From Zoroaster sp. YZ-2022 (taxonomy: Eukaryota; Echinodermata; Asteroidea; Forcipulatida; Zoroasteridae): 64,000 nt of DNA. Below are positions 9,226-21,609 of this stretch, one piece after another. Numbering within the stretch: position 1 is the first letter of the stretch; each line of letters starts with the position of its first letter. The position numbers were made by a program, and so were the translations under genes. Location of the stretch: positions 33,801,049 through 33,865,048 of the forward strand of contig CM055816.1 of assembly GCA_029582265.1 (NCBI GenBank). Reading direction: 5' to 3'. The notes beneath the pieces were generated by a model, which had not been told where the DNA came from, made no database searches, and was given only the letters and a program-made list of their open reading frames with translations.

Positions 9226-10157
9226 ACTGGAAAAAACGCGTCTCGGGTCTTTGTTGAGATGTGTGAAATCCTTGGAATCAAAAAGACACGGACGACACCG
9301 TACAATCCTAAATCAGACGGGATGATTGAGCGTTTTAAAAAGGACATTGATTGGCATGGTATCCGTGATGATAGAGCCCCATAAGGAAAAGCGTGATTGG
9401 AATGAGAAGGTGGCATTCGCGACGTTCGCCTACTGCGTGCATCACCACATGAATCTACGGGGGAAACACCTAATAAATTATGTTAATGCTAGGGCGCGAG
9501 GTTTTCGTACCGTTGGACTTGACAGCTCCAGTTACATCGGAAGTGGAGGAAATAAAAGCCACCTGTGATTTTGCTTACCAGCTGAGAGAAGGGATGCAGT
9601 TGGCACATGAACGGGCCAGGGAGCACCTAAAACACACTGCTAGGCGGCAGAAGAGGTACTATGATCGAAAGACCTGTACAACGTCGCTCAATGAAGGACA
9701 GTTTGTTTGGCTATATAATCCTAGCAAAAAGAAGGGCCTATCACCTAAATTACAACGTCGATGGGAAGGACCCTATCTAATAATCAAGAAACTGTCTGAC
9801 GTCACCTACAGGATACAGAGGAAACAAAAGCTAAAGCCCTACACAGGAAAACCATTCGAAACATTGGATTCAAGTGGGCCACCTGATGAAGCGCCTTGTC
9901 AAGCACAGATACAACAGGCTGATACAGAAACAGAAGTAGAAGACAGGGAAAATGTTGAAGTATTAATGCAGACACCAGGCGGGTGTGTAGAAAAAGACGA
10001 CAGTGAGAGACAAGAGGGTTTACAGGCGATGAAAGAATCAGAACAAGATGCGTCAGTGCAAGATGGGGAAAAATGCCTGGCACCCCAGATATAGTACAAC
10101 CTACCGTAGGACGAAGGAATCCGCCAAGACAGCGTCGTAGGCCGCAACGCTTTTTGT
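9225..10157 (+). pseudogene. Gypsy-type integrase, C-terminal half
   Basis: Integrases insert retroelement cDNA into host DNA. Seen here: the end of the catalytic core (VEMCEILGIKKTRTTPYNPK, then SDGMIERF, containing the usual YNPKSDG motif and the Glu of the DDE triad), a post-core helical region, and the GPY/F module (LQRRWEGPYLIIKKLSDVTY) near 9745-9820. Frame changes occur near 9330-9345, near 9470 and near 10080. The long open segment is 9480-10094. The extreme C-terminus in the shifted frame is Arg/Pro-rich (RRNPPRQRRRPQRFL) and ends at 10157. Confidence 0.85.
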
Positions 10158-10327
10158 AACAAACAAGAACAATACTGCATGGGCAGCAATGGGGGAGATA
10201 TCTTCCCAGGGCACGGATGTCTGATGAGTGTGAGTTCCTGAAACCCCACAATCTTTGAATAAAGAAGCATTGTGAGGACTAACCAGAAGTTTATTTCTGT
10301 TGTTTTATCAACAAAAGCGCTGTAATC

Positions 10328-11545
10328 ATGGGCAGAGATTCCCCGGAGAAGAGGACACCACGAGACCTCCAGGAAGCAGACACAGTGGAGTGTCCAAAGT
10401 GTGGTGATGTGTTCCTACACAAAAGAAGTCTGGAGAGACACCTTAGAGTGGAACATGGCCCACAAGTGTTTTATTGGTGTGGACGTTATGAGCACAAGAA
10501 CAACCGAAGAAACAATCTACGTGCGCACTACCGTGACTGCCACTCCTCCCACCTAGACGAAGTGAGTGAAATTAGTGCAGAGACCTACGAGAGCAGATGG
10601 CGCGGTAAGCACACTGGAGGTGAAGGAAAATCCACACATACGGCTAAAAAAGAAGACAAATTAAGGCACAATGAAGGGAAATCGGGAGGCAGACGAGGTG
10701 AGAAGACACGCTCTGCTGGTCGGAGTGATGTGAAGTCTGCTGAAGGTGCCACCAACGTACCGAGGAAAGAGTGACGAGGACAAGACGCCAAAGAAGCGAC
10801 CTAAAGAAGTGAAGGCGCCAGCAACTGTTTCCAGAGCACCTAAAGAGGTGAAGGCGCCAGCATCTGTGTCAAGAGCACCTAAAGAAGTGAAGGCACAAGC
10901 AACTGTGTCAAGAGCACCTGAGGAAGCAGAGGCGCAGATCAGCACAAGCTGCAATGTTCGAGGCAAGGGAAATCCCGAACAGGAACCTGCTGGGTCAAGT
11001 TTAGAAGCAATGAAAGCTGAGGATATCAAAAACCCCGAGGAAATGAATATAGAGGTGCAATTAGCGACAGTATTTGGCAACAGCGACAAGAAGTGCCTGA
11101 AATAGAACTCTCGGCGACACCTACGATGTGGGAGCAAGACGAAAACCCGCCCAATGGAGAGCCACCTAAGTTGTCTGGAGGGAAGCCTCTCAGGATGACC
11201 AGGTTGTTTCGGGATCTCCATGAAAAAGAAGACAGGCATAGGGAGGAAGCTGCAGGAGAAGAAGAAAACGAGACTCTGCCAACCTTTTCTACACCTTTGC
11301 ATCTAGACAAGCTGCAACCAGGACAGGTAGTTAGGTGGAGGGAGACAAAGACGACTTACATTCACAAAACTGAGGACAAGATTATTAAGGGAGAAACTGC
11401 ACGGGGAGTACGACGTGGTATACTTGAGACCTTGCACAAAGCCAGTACCAGAGAACGTACCTCAAGAGCACAATCATCGCCTGAAACACGAGAGGTGAAC
11501 AGCGGAGACCGGAAATTGACGTCAATTTCACGGCTGGTGTTGTGA
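10328..11545 (+). pseudogene. C2H2 zinc-finger accessory ORF of the retroelement
   Basis: Three overlapping plus-strand frames (10328-10774, 10746-11105, 11093-11545) appear to be one ancestral ORF with two compensating frameshifts. The N-terminus has a classical C2H2 finger: Cys22, Cys25, His38, His43 (ECPKCGDVF). A second, damaged finger follows (Cys51, His67, His72; the second Cys is Tyr54). Then comes a Lys/Arg-rich region with a 13-residue unit (PKEVKAPATVSRA) repeated three to four times from 39-bp DNA repeats at 10798-10920, and a charged C-terminus. Position after integrase suggests a third ORF of the retroelement, or a captured host gene. The product may bind nucleic acid; this is inference. 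Confidence 0.6.
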
Positions 11546-11550
11546 TCAAG

Positions 11551-12435
11551 CATGTTTGGTAGCTGTGGCTAGACGAGTTTGAGCGTTCATGTGGATCACA
11601 GTGGTCTTTATTTTTAAGTGTTCAAGTGTTTCTTCAAGAACTTTAGTATACCGTTTCACTATGGACGTTTTGTGCACCTGTAGGGGTCTTTTAAGGCAAT
11701 CGAGTTATTGTCTATATCTTTATACATATGTATGCACGCTTACAAGCTCTGCTTACTAGTGGGTACTTGTGTGCTTGTGCATCATTTCTTTAAACAGCTC
11801 AGAGCACATGCATGGAACCCACGCTTACAAGCTCTGCTTACGTACTAGTGGGTACTTATACTCGGACTCATTAATGGATGAAACTCAAGACACAACTTTG
11901 TGAGGTTTCGCAACAGCTTAAAGTAATAAGTTTTATTATAAACTTATTCGCCAGATACAAAATTGGTTTGGGCAAACTGGCATCCAAAACAGGCCCTAAG
12001 AAACAACAGATACAATGGACACCCAGGTCCAACGTACATGTACGTAACTACCATTTGGCACCCAGGCCAACCATTAATGAATGGGCACCCAGGCCCAGGG
12101 CTAATCAGACCAGAACCAAAATGGTCAAAATCTGTGGGGGACAGCCATGTTTGTGCTATGGAAGATACAGCACATCCCACCCCCTGAGGTACATAAGAGG
12201 GAGTTGCTGACCCCTTACAAAGTTAAAATCACAGTGTATTACAAAACACTATCAATATCAGTAACAATATCAGTAACAATAACCATAACACTAATGACAC
12301 ATGTAAAATCACGTGTGTATTAGGAGTTGGCTGTCTTCGAATCCTGTTAAAGACGCCACACGTGCACAGCACGCCCCAACAGGAAGAAGAAAGCCCACCA
12401 CTCAATTAATGTAACAATACACTGGAGTCAAATCT
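11551..12435. other. Non-coding junction between Gypsy remnant and DIRS element
   Basis: Contains the paired repeat described at 11735-11852, a stretch with repeated CACCCAGG motifs (12018-12100), ATCAGTAACAAT tandem repeats (12249-12280), and then the 3' flank of the SGNH gene on the minus strand. No coding sequence is supported. Confidence 0.4.
11735..11852. repeat. Terminal direct repeat of the DIRS-like element, two copies
   Basis: ACGCTTACAAGCTCTGCTTA then TAGTGGGTACTT occurs at 11736-11768 and again at 11821-11857, separated by CAGCTCAGAGCACATGCATG. A third copy is at 24005-24060. Confidence 0.7.
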
Positions 12436-12945
12436 TTAACGCTGAATGCGTGATGCAATGCATGAGACAAAATCAGACAGGAGTAAATTAGTACCTGCAA
12501 CACTGAGGTGGACCCCATCGTATAAAATAGTGCATGATTCCTCCAGTGAAATTTGTCATGGGGTAAGAATGAAGCCCCAAACAACCTGCAACGAGAACGC
12601 GCCCACCTGTTAACTGACCGGCGGACATGTTCCATGGCCTCTTGATCATTTGCGCCAAAGTAAAATAGGCGTGGCAGAATAGCTGACCACACCAGCGTAG
12701 TATGGGGGTAATTGTGATGACAAAATTGCATGAAATAGGCAATGCGCTGCCTCATTTGGAACATGTCTGTACAGACCATGTCGTTCGTACCAATATGAAT
12801 AATTATAATATCCGGGTATCGTGACCTCATAGAGTATAACAAATCAGGGAGATCACACAAACCAGCCTTTCCAATATATCCTGACAGGTACATCCAGCGG
12901 TTGACGAGCACGACGAACAATTGAGTCACCCACTATCCAGACTGT
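12436..12945 (-). pseudogene. SGNH/GDSL hydrolase domain of the DIRS-like element
   Basis: SGNH hydrolases are Ser-His esterases or lipases. Block I appears as WIVGDSIVRRA near 12945-12910 (catalytic Ser in GDS). Block III is IIIIHIGTND (oxyanion Asn). The final block is DGVHLSVAG with the catalytic Asp-His pair near 12520, ending at TAA 12436-12438. All family blocks are present, but block I and the DGVHLS block lie in different frames from the middle, so there are at least two frameshifts. The domain follows the recombinase directly, consistent with a DIRS-type polyprotein or adjacent ORF. Its role in retrotransposition is unknown. Confidence 0.75.
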
Positions 12946-12957
12946 TGCAGGACCTAA

Positions 12958-13931
12958 TCAAACAAACATATTTCGCCAAAACTGTAAATTGCAATTATTT
13001 CCCAAAAGGCAATGTATGTGGGCGGATATACGTAAGATCAGAACTACTTGTGAACGCCAACGACCCAAATCTTGTATGTGTGACAAAGGAACCCCAAACG
13101 CAAAAGCAGTTGTTGCTGCCCCAATCAGAAATGAATGGGTTTGGAAGTTTTGCCCTATGAGCCCCAAGTGTAGTAGTGCTTGTTTAAGCACAGCACTGAA
13201 TTGAAATCTCGTCAGTGGACTCCCATCAAAATGACAAAAGAGTATACCCTGTTGTTTGGGGCGCATCATGACAAAAGTATGCAATGTTTGGACTGGGCAA
13301 AGTTTTTTGTCAGTAGCTTGAGCTAACTTGATGACTTGGGGGGACCAAACTGATTTGTCTTACTGCAACGGAATGTAATTTCCACTGAATGGCCTGCCTG
13401 TTGAGTAAAGCAGAAACGAATGTCTCCTACCATTAGGACGGACTCCTGCACAGTCTGTTTTGAATTTGCTGTAAACTCCCCAACCCGCATGAAACCAAAG
13501 AAAGCAGAGAGCATTGCTGCTTTGAACATGGCACTTTCATAATGTGATGTGCACACTAAAGGTAATGATTCAATGATGTTTAACAAAATAGGCAGTGAAA
13601 TTGGTACTCTACTGTCACGTTTGGGAGTATCCCGACGGGCGCCCTCAAGAAGTTTGGAAATGATGAAATCCTTAGTAGGGTCTGGCCAACCATGAACTTT
13701 ATGAAAGTGACCCACCCCTGTGATATAAGTGGTAATTGTTGATGGCGCCAAGTTATGCAATGACAACCAGGCCAGAAATTCCCGAATCGTTTGAACTGAC
13801 GTTGGAAACAAGTTTGCATGCTGGCTTTGCTGCAAAAACCGGGAAAAGGCATGCCAGCCGCAGGTATACGCCTTGTGAGTGTTTGATGCCCATGCCAAGG
13901 ATAACAAACGCCTTATCTCTGACCCTACCAT
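12958..13931 (-). pseudogene. DIRS-type tyrosine recombinase
   Basis: The tyrosine recombinase integrates DIRS circular cDNA. An SAM-like core-binding domain (AYTCGWHAFSRFL, TIREFLAWLSLHNLAPSTI) is followed by the catalytic domain. The first Arg is intact in FFGFMRVGEFT. The His box reads THSFLIGAATT, where the second catalytic Arg (usual HSFRIG) is Leu. After LGRWRSQ the expected catalytic Tyr is not visible (VVLILRIS). There is a frame break between 13323 and 13284. The enzyme is inactive. Confidence 0.85.
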
Positions 13932-13949
13932 ACTTGGGGGAAAAAAGGT

Positions 13950-15151
13950 AAGGGGTCATGTGTGGTGCTGCTTGAGGTGTTACAACATGAAAACGCTCCA
14001 CCTGAAAACGTGAAAGAGAATCAGCAATATTATTGTCCACCCCTGGGACATGAACAACCTTAAATGCAATGTTAAACTGGAGGCAATGTAGTACAAAAAT
14101 TCGAAGTAGGTGCATGATCTTGGGGCACTGAGAAGTCTGGTTATTAATTATATGCACAACAGCCATATTATCAGAATGAAAGCGCACCTTCCTATTGCCT
14201 AATTGGCCAGCCCAGCATTTCACTGCTACAACAAGTGGATAAAATTCTAGAAAAGCAATGGACAGCGGATTGGCAAGGACAGATGGTGGCCAACGGCCCT
14301 GTGTCCACTGTCCCCTGAAAAAAGGACCAAAACCAATACTTGCCGCCGCATCTGTAAACAGTTCCAACGTTTGATTAGGTTCCCACTCCACACCGATAAA
14401 AGCAGATACGCCATTAAAATTAGTTAAGAATTCCAGCCACATTGCCAAATCCTGTTTCGCCCCCACAGAAAGACGTACTCTGTGGTGAGGTTTAGTTAAA
14501 CCTTTTGTCAATAAAATTAAACGCCGAAGGAAAGCTCTCCCTGGAGACACTGCCTTACACACAAAATTCAGTACACCCACTAATGATTGCACTTCTACTA
14601 AAGTGACTCTTTTCATTGCCAGCACATGCTTTATTTTCCCTTTGAGTGTTATAACTTTGCTTAGTGGCACGCGCACCTGCATTTGCTGACAGTCAATCTC
14701 TAACCCCAGATAATTTATTGACTGCAATGGACCTACAGTCTTCTCAATTGCAAGAGGGACCCCCAGTTTTGAACACATTGCTGAAAACTCATCTAAAAGT
14801 TGTTTACACTTAGACCATGATTTGTCAACAAAGAAAAAATCATCCAGGTAGTGAGTGATAGATGACGACCTGGAAACTTTACAAATGCAAAACTCCAGAA
14901 ATGTGCTAAATTTCTCAAACAGGGCACATGAGATTGAACAACCCATTGGCAAACATTTGTCGAAATAAAATTTCCCACGAAATGTAAAACCCAGTAACTC
15001 ATAGTCTGTCGGTGCCACTGGGAGCAGTCGAAAGGCAGATTTAATATCGGACTTAGCCAACCATGCCCCTTGACCCACGTTACGAACTAATTCGACTGCT
15101 TTATCAAAAGAAGCGTAACGAACGACACATTTGTCCCGATCAACAAAGTCA
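13950..15151 (-). pseudogene. DIRS-type reverse transcriptase and RNase H
   Basis: The RT part begins VNDFVDRDKCVVRYASF at the broken right edge. It carries LAKSDIKSAFRLLPVAP (first catalytic Asp) and THYLDDFFFV (the LDD active site). RNase H follows with LFTDAAASIGFGP (Asp), AFLEFYPLVVAVKCW (Glu), RFHSDNMAVVHIINN (Asp) and VDNNIADSLSR (Asp). The reading frame is open for more than 400 codons, so this portion decayed little. The N-terminal RT block lies at 23.7-23.85 kb beyond the inserted piggyBac. The family assignment rests on this RT/RH type being followed by a tyrosine recombinase. Confidence 0.9.
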
Positions 15152-15437
15152 TTAACCCTTTCGATCCCACGGGCTCTAAAAAGAGCCTTTGTTGTGATAC
15201 GCTTCGATCCCGTGGGCTCTAAAAAGTGCCGGGAATCGGCATGCCCTTGACGACCACGGCTCCTTAATTCACCACCTGAAAATGCTTGAGTGTGTTTTTT
15301 GGTTGGCGCCCTCTATTGACAGGAATGCACTTTACACAAGTTTTATGAAAAGAATGAACGCGTCACTTTGCGGTTTCCCGGTGCTAGCGTCCCTAGCGTC
15401 CACTCGCTTCCAGAACGGTCAATTTTTAGTTGCAATC

Positions 15438-17480
15438 ATGATGGAAACGGACATAAATGATGGCATTTTGGCTGAGATTTTGGCAGACAGTGGCTCAGAA
15501 TCAGATGACGAAGTAACGGATGACGACAGCACATTATCTATAGTAGAACTTCCAGCGGAATTCGTTCAAGAGGTATAGGTAGGCCTAAATAACAGTAAAA
15601 ATGAATAACTAACAGTTAACGTTACTCTTCGGGCCCAATGCAAATTAATGTAATTCACTTATTGTCCTAGGCTAGTAAGTAGTATAGCGTGAATATTGGA
15701 TGCATTTTTTTTATATGCTCAAGGGGGTTGTTGGAGTTGAGGAATGTAAATTTAGAAAATGGATCCCTTGAAATTGAATAGGATTGACCAAATCCCCACC
15801 CCCTGGACTGGGTCAAAAAAGTCAGGCACAAAGTGCTCAAGTGAAAATGTAAAATTGTTAGTAGTTTTTTGGGGTAATAGGCCTATTTGTATTCATTGAA
15901 ACAGCTGAGTTGAAGTATAGATATAGCATAGAAATTTTAACATCCACCCATAGCCAGTCGTGCTAATTAGCGTCAACAAGCTGAAAATGCAGTCTTACTA
16001 GTCTCAAACTTCCAAAAGAATAGCCTCGTATTCGAAAGGCCCTTATAAGTCATATAATGCAAGAAGTTGGGGGAATTCACTTTCACAATCCCACATTAAA
16101 ACGAAAATTTATCGGCAACGAGTTTTGGAGTGGATGGAAGCCACCATATTTCTTTTCTCAGCACAACTCATTTTGCGCATGACCCCCTGTGGCCTGTGCA
16201 CATGCAGCAAAGTAGCATTGACGTATTACTTACAAATGTGAGACCGAGATCAATCCTCCTTTGCCTTGTTTTTCTGTTGCAGCCTACCTACCAAGGTGAC
16301 AGCCGGCCGAGATCAAGGAGGACGACAGGAAAGTTAGATTTCCGATCCGGTTGGGAACGACGAGGCAATTACGAGTGTGGGACTGTGCAGTTCACTGGAA
16401 ATTCTGGCCCCACCGGCGACTTTGCCACACTGTCGGCAGTGGAGATCTTCAAGCTGTATTTTTGTCAACTCGTGTGGAATATGCTCGTCGACGAGACTAA
16501 TCGCTATGCGCAGCAAACAATAGACTCAAATCCTGATCAACAATTCTCGTGGCACCCAATCAACATTCCAGAAATGATGGCATTTGTGGCACTTCTCATT
16601 GTTATGGGCATAAACAAATCCTCTCAATACAAGATGTACTGGTCGACATCTTAAATTCTTCACATCCCATTCTATCCATCGATCATGTCCCGTAATCGGT
16701 TCAGTTCAATTCTTCGGTTCCTCCACATCTCAAATAACCAAATTCCTCGTAGAGCCTTGGCTAAACGGTACAAACTTTCCAAAGTTCGGCCCTTGATAGA
16801 AGTCCTCGTCCCTAAGTTTCTCAACCTGTATAAACCTGCGCAGAATCTGTCTCCAGACGAGAGTATGTTGAAATTCAAGGGACGCTTAACTTTTGTTCAG
16901 TACATGCCTAAAAAACCTATCAAACGGGGTATTAAAGCCTTCTCCCTGAACGAGTCCAAAACAGGATACACGTGTGCTTAGAAACTGTACACAGGAGCTG
17001 ACGACACCCAAACTATTTATGATGCAGACGTACATGTAGATTCCAAGTCATCAGACTGCCATCCACCAAACCCAACAGTTGCAGGAAAAGTCGTCATTGA
17101 TCTGGTCCATGAACTTGAGATCGAGAATAAGGGACACGTAATGTATTGTGATAATTACTATACTAGCCCAGCTCTTGTAGCTAAACTTGCTAAACTAGGA
17201 TTCGGATGTTGTGGAACTGTTCGTTACACTACACAGGGAATACCCCAGGCCGCAAACCCCAAAAACCATAAAATGAAGAAAGGAGATGACCCATTTTTTT
17301 GGTGAAAGGTGGGCAATTGTGTATCATTTGGCAAGACAAAAAATCTGTAACACTTTTAACTAATGTAGGCAACACTGATTTGTCCAAAAAGCGAAATCGG
17401 TGTAATAAGAGCACGAGTGGATTTTGTGATGTTATGAAGCCCAATTGTATTGAAGATGGGTGGAACTGATCTTGCCGACC
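15438..17480 (+). pseudogene. piggyBac transposase
   Basis: Cut-and-paste DDD transposase. Exon 1 (15438-15572) is acidic, ILAEILADSGSESDDE, ending at donor GTATAG in phase 0. Exon 2 starts at 16283 after TTTCTGTTGCAG and carries SGPTGDFATLSAVEIFKLYF, ETNRYAQQ, FVALLIVMGINK, MSRNRFSSILRFLHISNN (core start) and SPDESMLKFKGR. The third catalytic region is MYCDNYYTSPAL near 17145. The frame is broken by TAA at 16652, TAG at 16979 (a Trp position before LYTG) and frameshifts near 17300 and 17455. It is interrupted at GGTDLADQ by the foldback element at 17481. Confidence 0.9.
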
Positions 17481-17619
17481 AGGCTGAAGTCAGCACCGAA
17501 TTTAGTGCTAGCACGAAATTTGGTGCTGGCACCGAATTTCAAATACCGCAAAAGACCGTCAATATACGTCATTGAGTGTAAACGTACAGTACCATAGTAA
17601 AATACACAATGATAATTCG

Positions 17620-20170
17620 CACAATTTTGACGAGAAGTGTTCCATCGTAAAATAGCAAAATTCTATTTTGTTTCTTCATAGATGTGTTCATCACATCTCT
17701 AGCTATAATCTATTAGCGCCCCCAAATAATCGATCCACTAATTAGCCCAGCCTAATTAATTAAAATTACATACAATTATCCGATAGGGATCTCCATATGT
17801 ACAATATACAAACGGGATGCCTATCTTTGACGAGAAGTGTTCCATCGTAAAATATCAAAATTGTAATTTTTGTCTTCATAGATGTGTTTATCACATCTCT
17901 AGCTATAATCTATTAGCGCCCCCAATTAATCGATCCACTAATTAGCCCAGTCTAATTAATTAAAATTACATACAATTATCCGATAGGGATCTCCATATGT
18001 ACAATATACAAACGGGATGCCTATCTTTGACGAGAAGTGTTCCATCGTAAAATTGCAAAATTGTATTTTTTTTCTTCATAGATGTGTTCATCACATCTCT
18101 AGCTATAATCTATTAGCGCCCCCAATTAATCGAATTATTAATTAGCCCAGCCCGACTGATTGAAAAATGCGTACAATTATCCAATCGGCATATGCATATG
18201 TATAATGTACAAACGGGATGCCTATCTTTGACGATAAGTGTTCCATCGTAAAATTGCAAAATTGTATTTTTTTTCTTCATAGATGTGTTCATCACATCTC
18301 TAGCTATAATATATTAGCGCCCCCAATTAATCGATCTACTGATTAGCCCAGCCTAATTAATTAAAATTACATACAATTATTCAAGTGGGATCTCCATATG
18401 TACAACGTACAAACGGGATGCATATCTTTGACGAAAAGTGTTCCATCGTAAAATAGCAAAATTGTAATTTTTTTCTTCATAGATGTGTTCATCACATCTC
18501 TAGCTATAATCTATTAGCGCCCCCAATTAATCGATCCACTAATTAGCCCAGCCTAATTAATTAAAATTACATACAATTATCCGATAGGGATCTCCATATG
18601 TACATAATACAAACGGGATGCCTATCTTTGACGAGAAGTGTTCCATCGTAAAATAGCAAAATTGTACTTTTTTTCTTCATAGATGTGTTCATCACATCTG
18701 TAGCTATAATCTATTAGCGCCCCCAATTAATCGATCTACTAATTAGGCCAGCCTAATTAATTAAAATTACATACAATTATCCGATAGGGATCTCCATATG
18801 TACAATATACAAACGGGATGCCTATCTTTGACGAGAAGTGTTCCATCGTAAAATAGCAAAATTGTAATTTTTTTCTTCATGGATGTGTTCATCACATCTC
18901 TAGCTATAATCTATTAGCGCCCCCAATTAATCGATCTACTGATTAGCCCAGCCTAATTAATTAAAATTACATACAATTATTCAAGTGGGATCTCCATATG
19001 TACAATGTACAAACGGGATGCCTATCTTTGACGAGAAGTGTTCCATCGTAAAATGGCAAAATTGTAACTTTTTTCTTCATAGATGTGTTTATCACATCTC
19101 TAGCTGTAATCTATTAACGCCCCCAATTAATCGAATTATTAATTAGCCCCGCCCGACTAATAAAATAATGCATACAATTATCCAATCGGGATAGCCGTCA
19201 CCGAGATGATGCATTTACTGTGCGTTTCCATCAATTGACTAAAGTTGACGCTCATTGGGTGTAAGTGAAATTTGATGCCATGCGAAATTTTAAGCTAGCA
19301 CCAAATTCCAATCACAGCCAAAGGGCGCAATATCCGTCAATAACTGCAAACGTAGAGTATCATAGTAAAATACACAATGATGATTCGCACAATTTTGACG
19401 AGAAGTGTTCCATCGTAAAATTGCAAAATTGTATTTTTTTTCTTCATAGATGTGTTCATCACATCTCTAGCTATAATCTATCAGCGCCCCCAATTAATCG
19501 AATTATTAATTAGCCCAGCCCGACTGATTGAAAAATGCGTACAAATATACAAACGGGATGCCTATCTTTGACGAGAAGTGTTCCATCGTAAAATAGCAAA
19601 ATTGTCATTTCTTGCTTCATAGATGTGTTCATCACATCTCTAGCTATAATATATTAGCGCCCCCAATTAATCGATCCACTAATTAGCCCAGCCTAATTAA
19701 TTAAAATTACATACAATTATTCAAGTGGGATCTTCATAATTATGTATAATGTACAAACAGCATACCTATCTTTGACCGGAAGTGTTCCATCGTAAAATAG
19801 CAAAATTTTAATATTTTTCTTCATAGATGTGTTCATCACATATCTGGCTATAATCTAGTTGTGCCCTGAATTAATCAATCCACTAATGAGTCTAGCCCAG
19901 CTATTTAGAAATGCATACCATTATCCGATCGGGATCTCCATTATGTACAATGTACGAACGGCATAATTATCTTTGACGGGAAGTGTTCCATCGTAAAATA
20001 GCAAAATTTAAATTTGTTTCTGCGCAGATGTGTTATAATGTATTTGCGCGCCCAATTAATCGATCCACTAATAAGCCCAGGGCCCCAGCCCAACTAATAA
20101 AAATAATAGGCCCTACAATTATCCAAGCGTGATATCCATATGTACAATGTTCTAACGATCGGGATCTCCA
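17620..20170 (+). repeat. Left-arm tandem array, about 200-bp unit
   Basis: Units start at TTTGACGAGAAGTGTTCCAT near 17625, 17827, 18027, 18228, 18429, 18630, 18831, 19030, 19396, 19569, 19774 and 19973. Each contains AGATGTGTTCATCACATCT, a 7-bp stem with a 5-bp loop, then GCGCCCCCAATTAATCGA and AATTAATTAAAATTACATAC. Units near the centre diverge most. Confidence 0.9.
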
Positions 20171-20204
20171 TATAATTATAATGTACGAATGGCGTGCATA
20201 TCAC

Positions 20205-21609
20205 GGCATTTTTGTAACGGTTTAATTCTTGTTTAACTCTTCAACATAAACGGTTGTTGAAATGCATGGAGGTTTAGTCAGAATGTTTAACCCATTTTGA
20301 TGTGCCAAGCAATTTGTTCAAATTGAAAAGAAAAGTATAAGTTACTGTTAAAAATATACATGAAATTAAGTTCAGGATAACGGGCGAAGGTGGGTACTTC
20401 ATTGGAGTAGGGGAATTTGCCTGCAAGCAACAAAACCAATTGCAACTTCGTGTGCTGTCAGGGGACGCGGTAAGTATTTAACAATTGACAATTTGCAAAG
20501 CGTGGAGTACATACGTAGCCTTTGCGTATCTCCCGTTTTATAACATTTTATTCGAAATAAATGAACAATTATTCGAATTAAACATTTGAAATGTTATTTG
20601 TTGACCATCACTAACAATTACCCCACAATATTATACCAAGTACTGTATTTATTCTTCTTCTGTCATCTAGTAATATAAGTAGTTTAAATGCACATCTTAT
20701 ATGGTTGAAATGGTTTTCAAAGGTTGATAAGGGATTGTACCTTAATTATGGGTTTAAATAACTTGGCTCCTTGGCTAGAAGTTGTGTTGATTCTTTTTTG
20801 TTTCTTTTTTTTTCGCCGCAATATGGTTTGAGCAACTGTGTTGCGCCCTCTAACGGCGGTTCATAGTATAAGATATCAAGACTAGGCCAAAACTATTATC
20901 ACCATCGACAGCGGCCATTCGAGAAGCACATAACTCCGAATATAGCGCCCGTAATATTGATATGAAATATGGTCATGGTAAGTCAAATGTTTGTTGTATC
21001 CGCATGAAATGTATCAATTAAATTTATCAATTACTTAGTTAAAAATATATCAATACATGCCCCACGGCCAAAAGCGACAGGACTTTCTTTTTGGTATAGT
21101 ACGCTCGAGCAGGAAGAAACAATTATTATGTGCCGGTAGCTCAGCGAAATTGAATGTCCCCAAATATTGTGGGAGGGTGACGGTAATTAAATTATAACTT
21201 GACTGATGAAGAAACGAAAATCTTTATTTGTATTTCGTTTTTCTGCTTAGGTATCTGTGTTTGTCGTTGTTTTGTTAGGGGCATGTACCATGAATCATTT
21301 TAGCCAAATCACTTTGTAGCTGTCTCCTGTCCTGCCTGTGCATTTGTTTTTCTTTCAAAATGCTAATCATACTTTTGTCCTTCCATTGTGTGTTTTTGTG
21401 GATTTTACTTTTTGGGGGAGCTCGCATTGTATTTGTAAAAAAAAAGATCTTTCTCCTCTTTGTACACTGTCTGTCTGTCTCTGCTATAGGTCCCCAAATT
21501 GTGTCCCTGCTATAGGTCCCCGAATCTTCAAAAGAAAATGATCCTATTCAGAAGTCTATTATTTACAGATTAATGATTTTTAGTATCATGATATTCTGAC
21601 TGATACATT
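20205..21609. other. Unique centre of the foldback element
   Basis: No coding sequence, tandem repeat or RNA gene is recognised. Short reading frames here look random. Confidence 0.5.

Larger units (their letters stand above)
9225..11550 (+). mobile_element. Gypsy/Metaviridae LTR-retrotransposon remnant, 5' truncated
   Basis: The remnant starts inside the integrase core and runs through the GPY/F domain into a downstream zinc-finger ORF. Gag, protease, RT and RNase H are missing and no LTR pair can be recognised. The left border lies inside the transporter exon, at roughly 9222-9228. Confidence 0.75.

Noticed and set aside
10585..11310. Minus-strand ORFs up to 213 codons
   Set aside because: Exact antisense shadows of the zinc-finger ORF; Ser/Leu-rich composition reflects the reverse of its charged codons.
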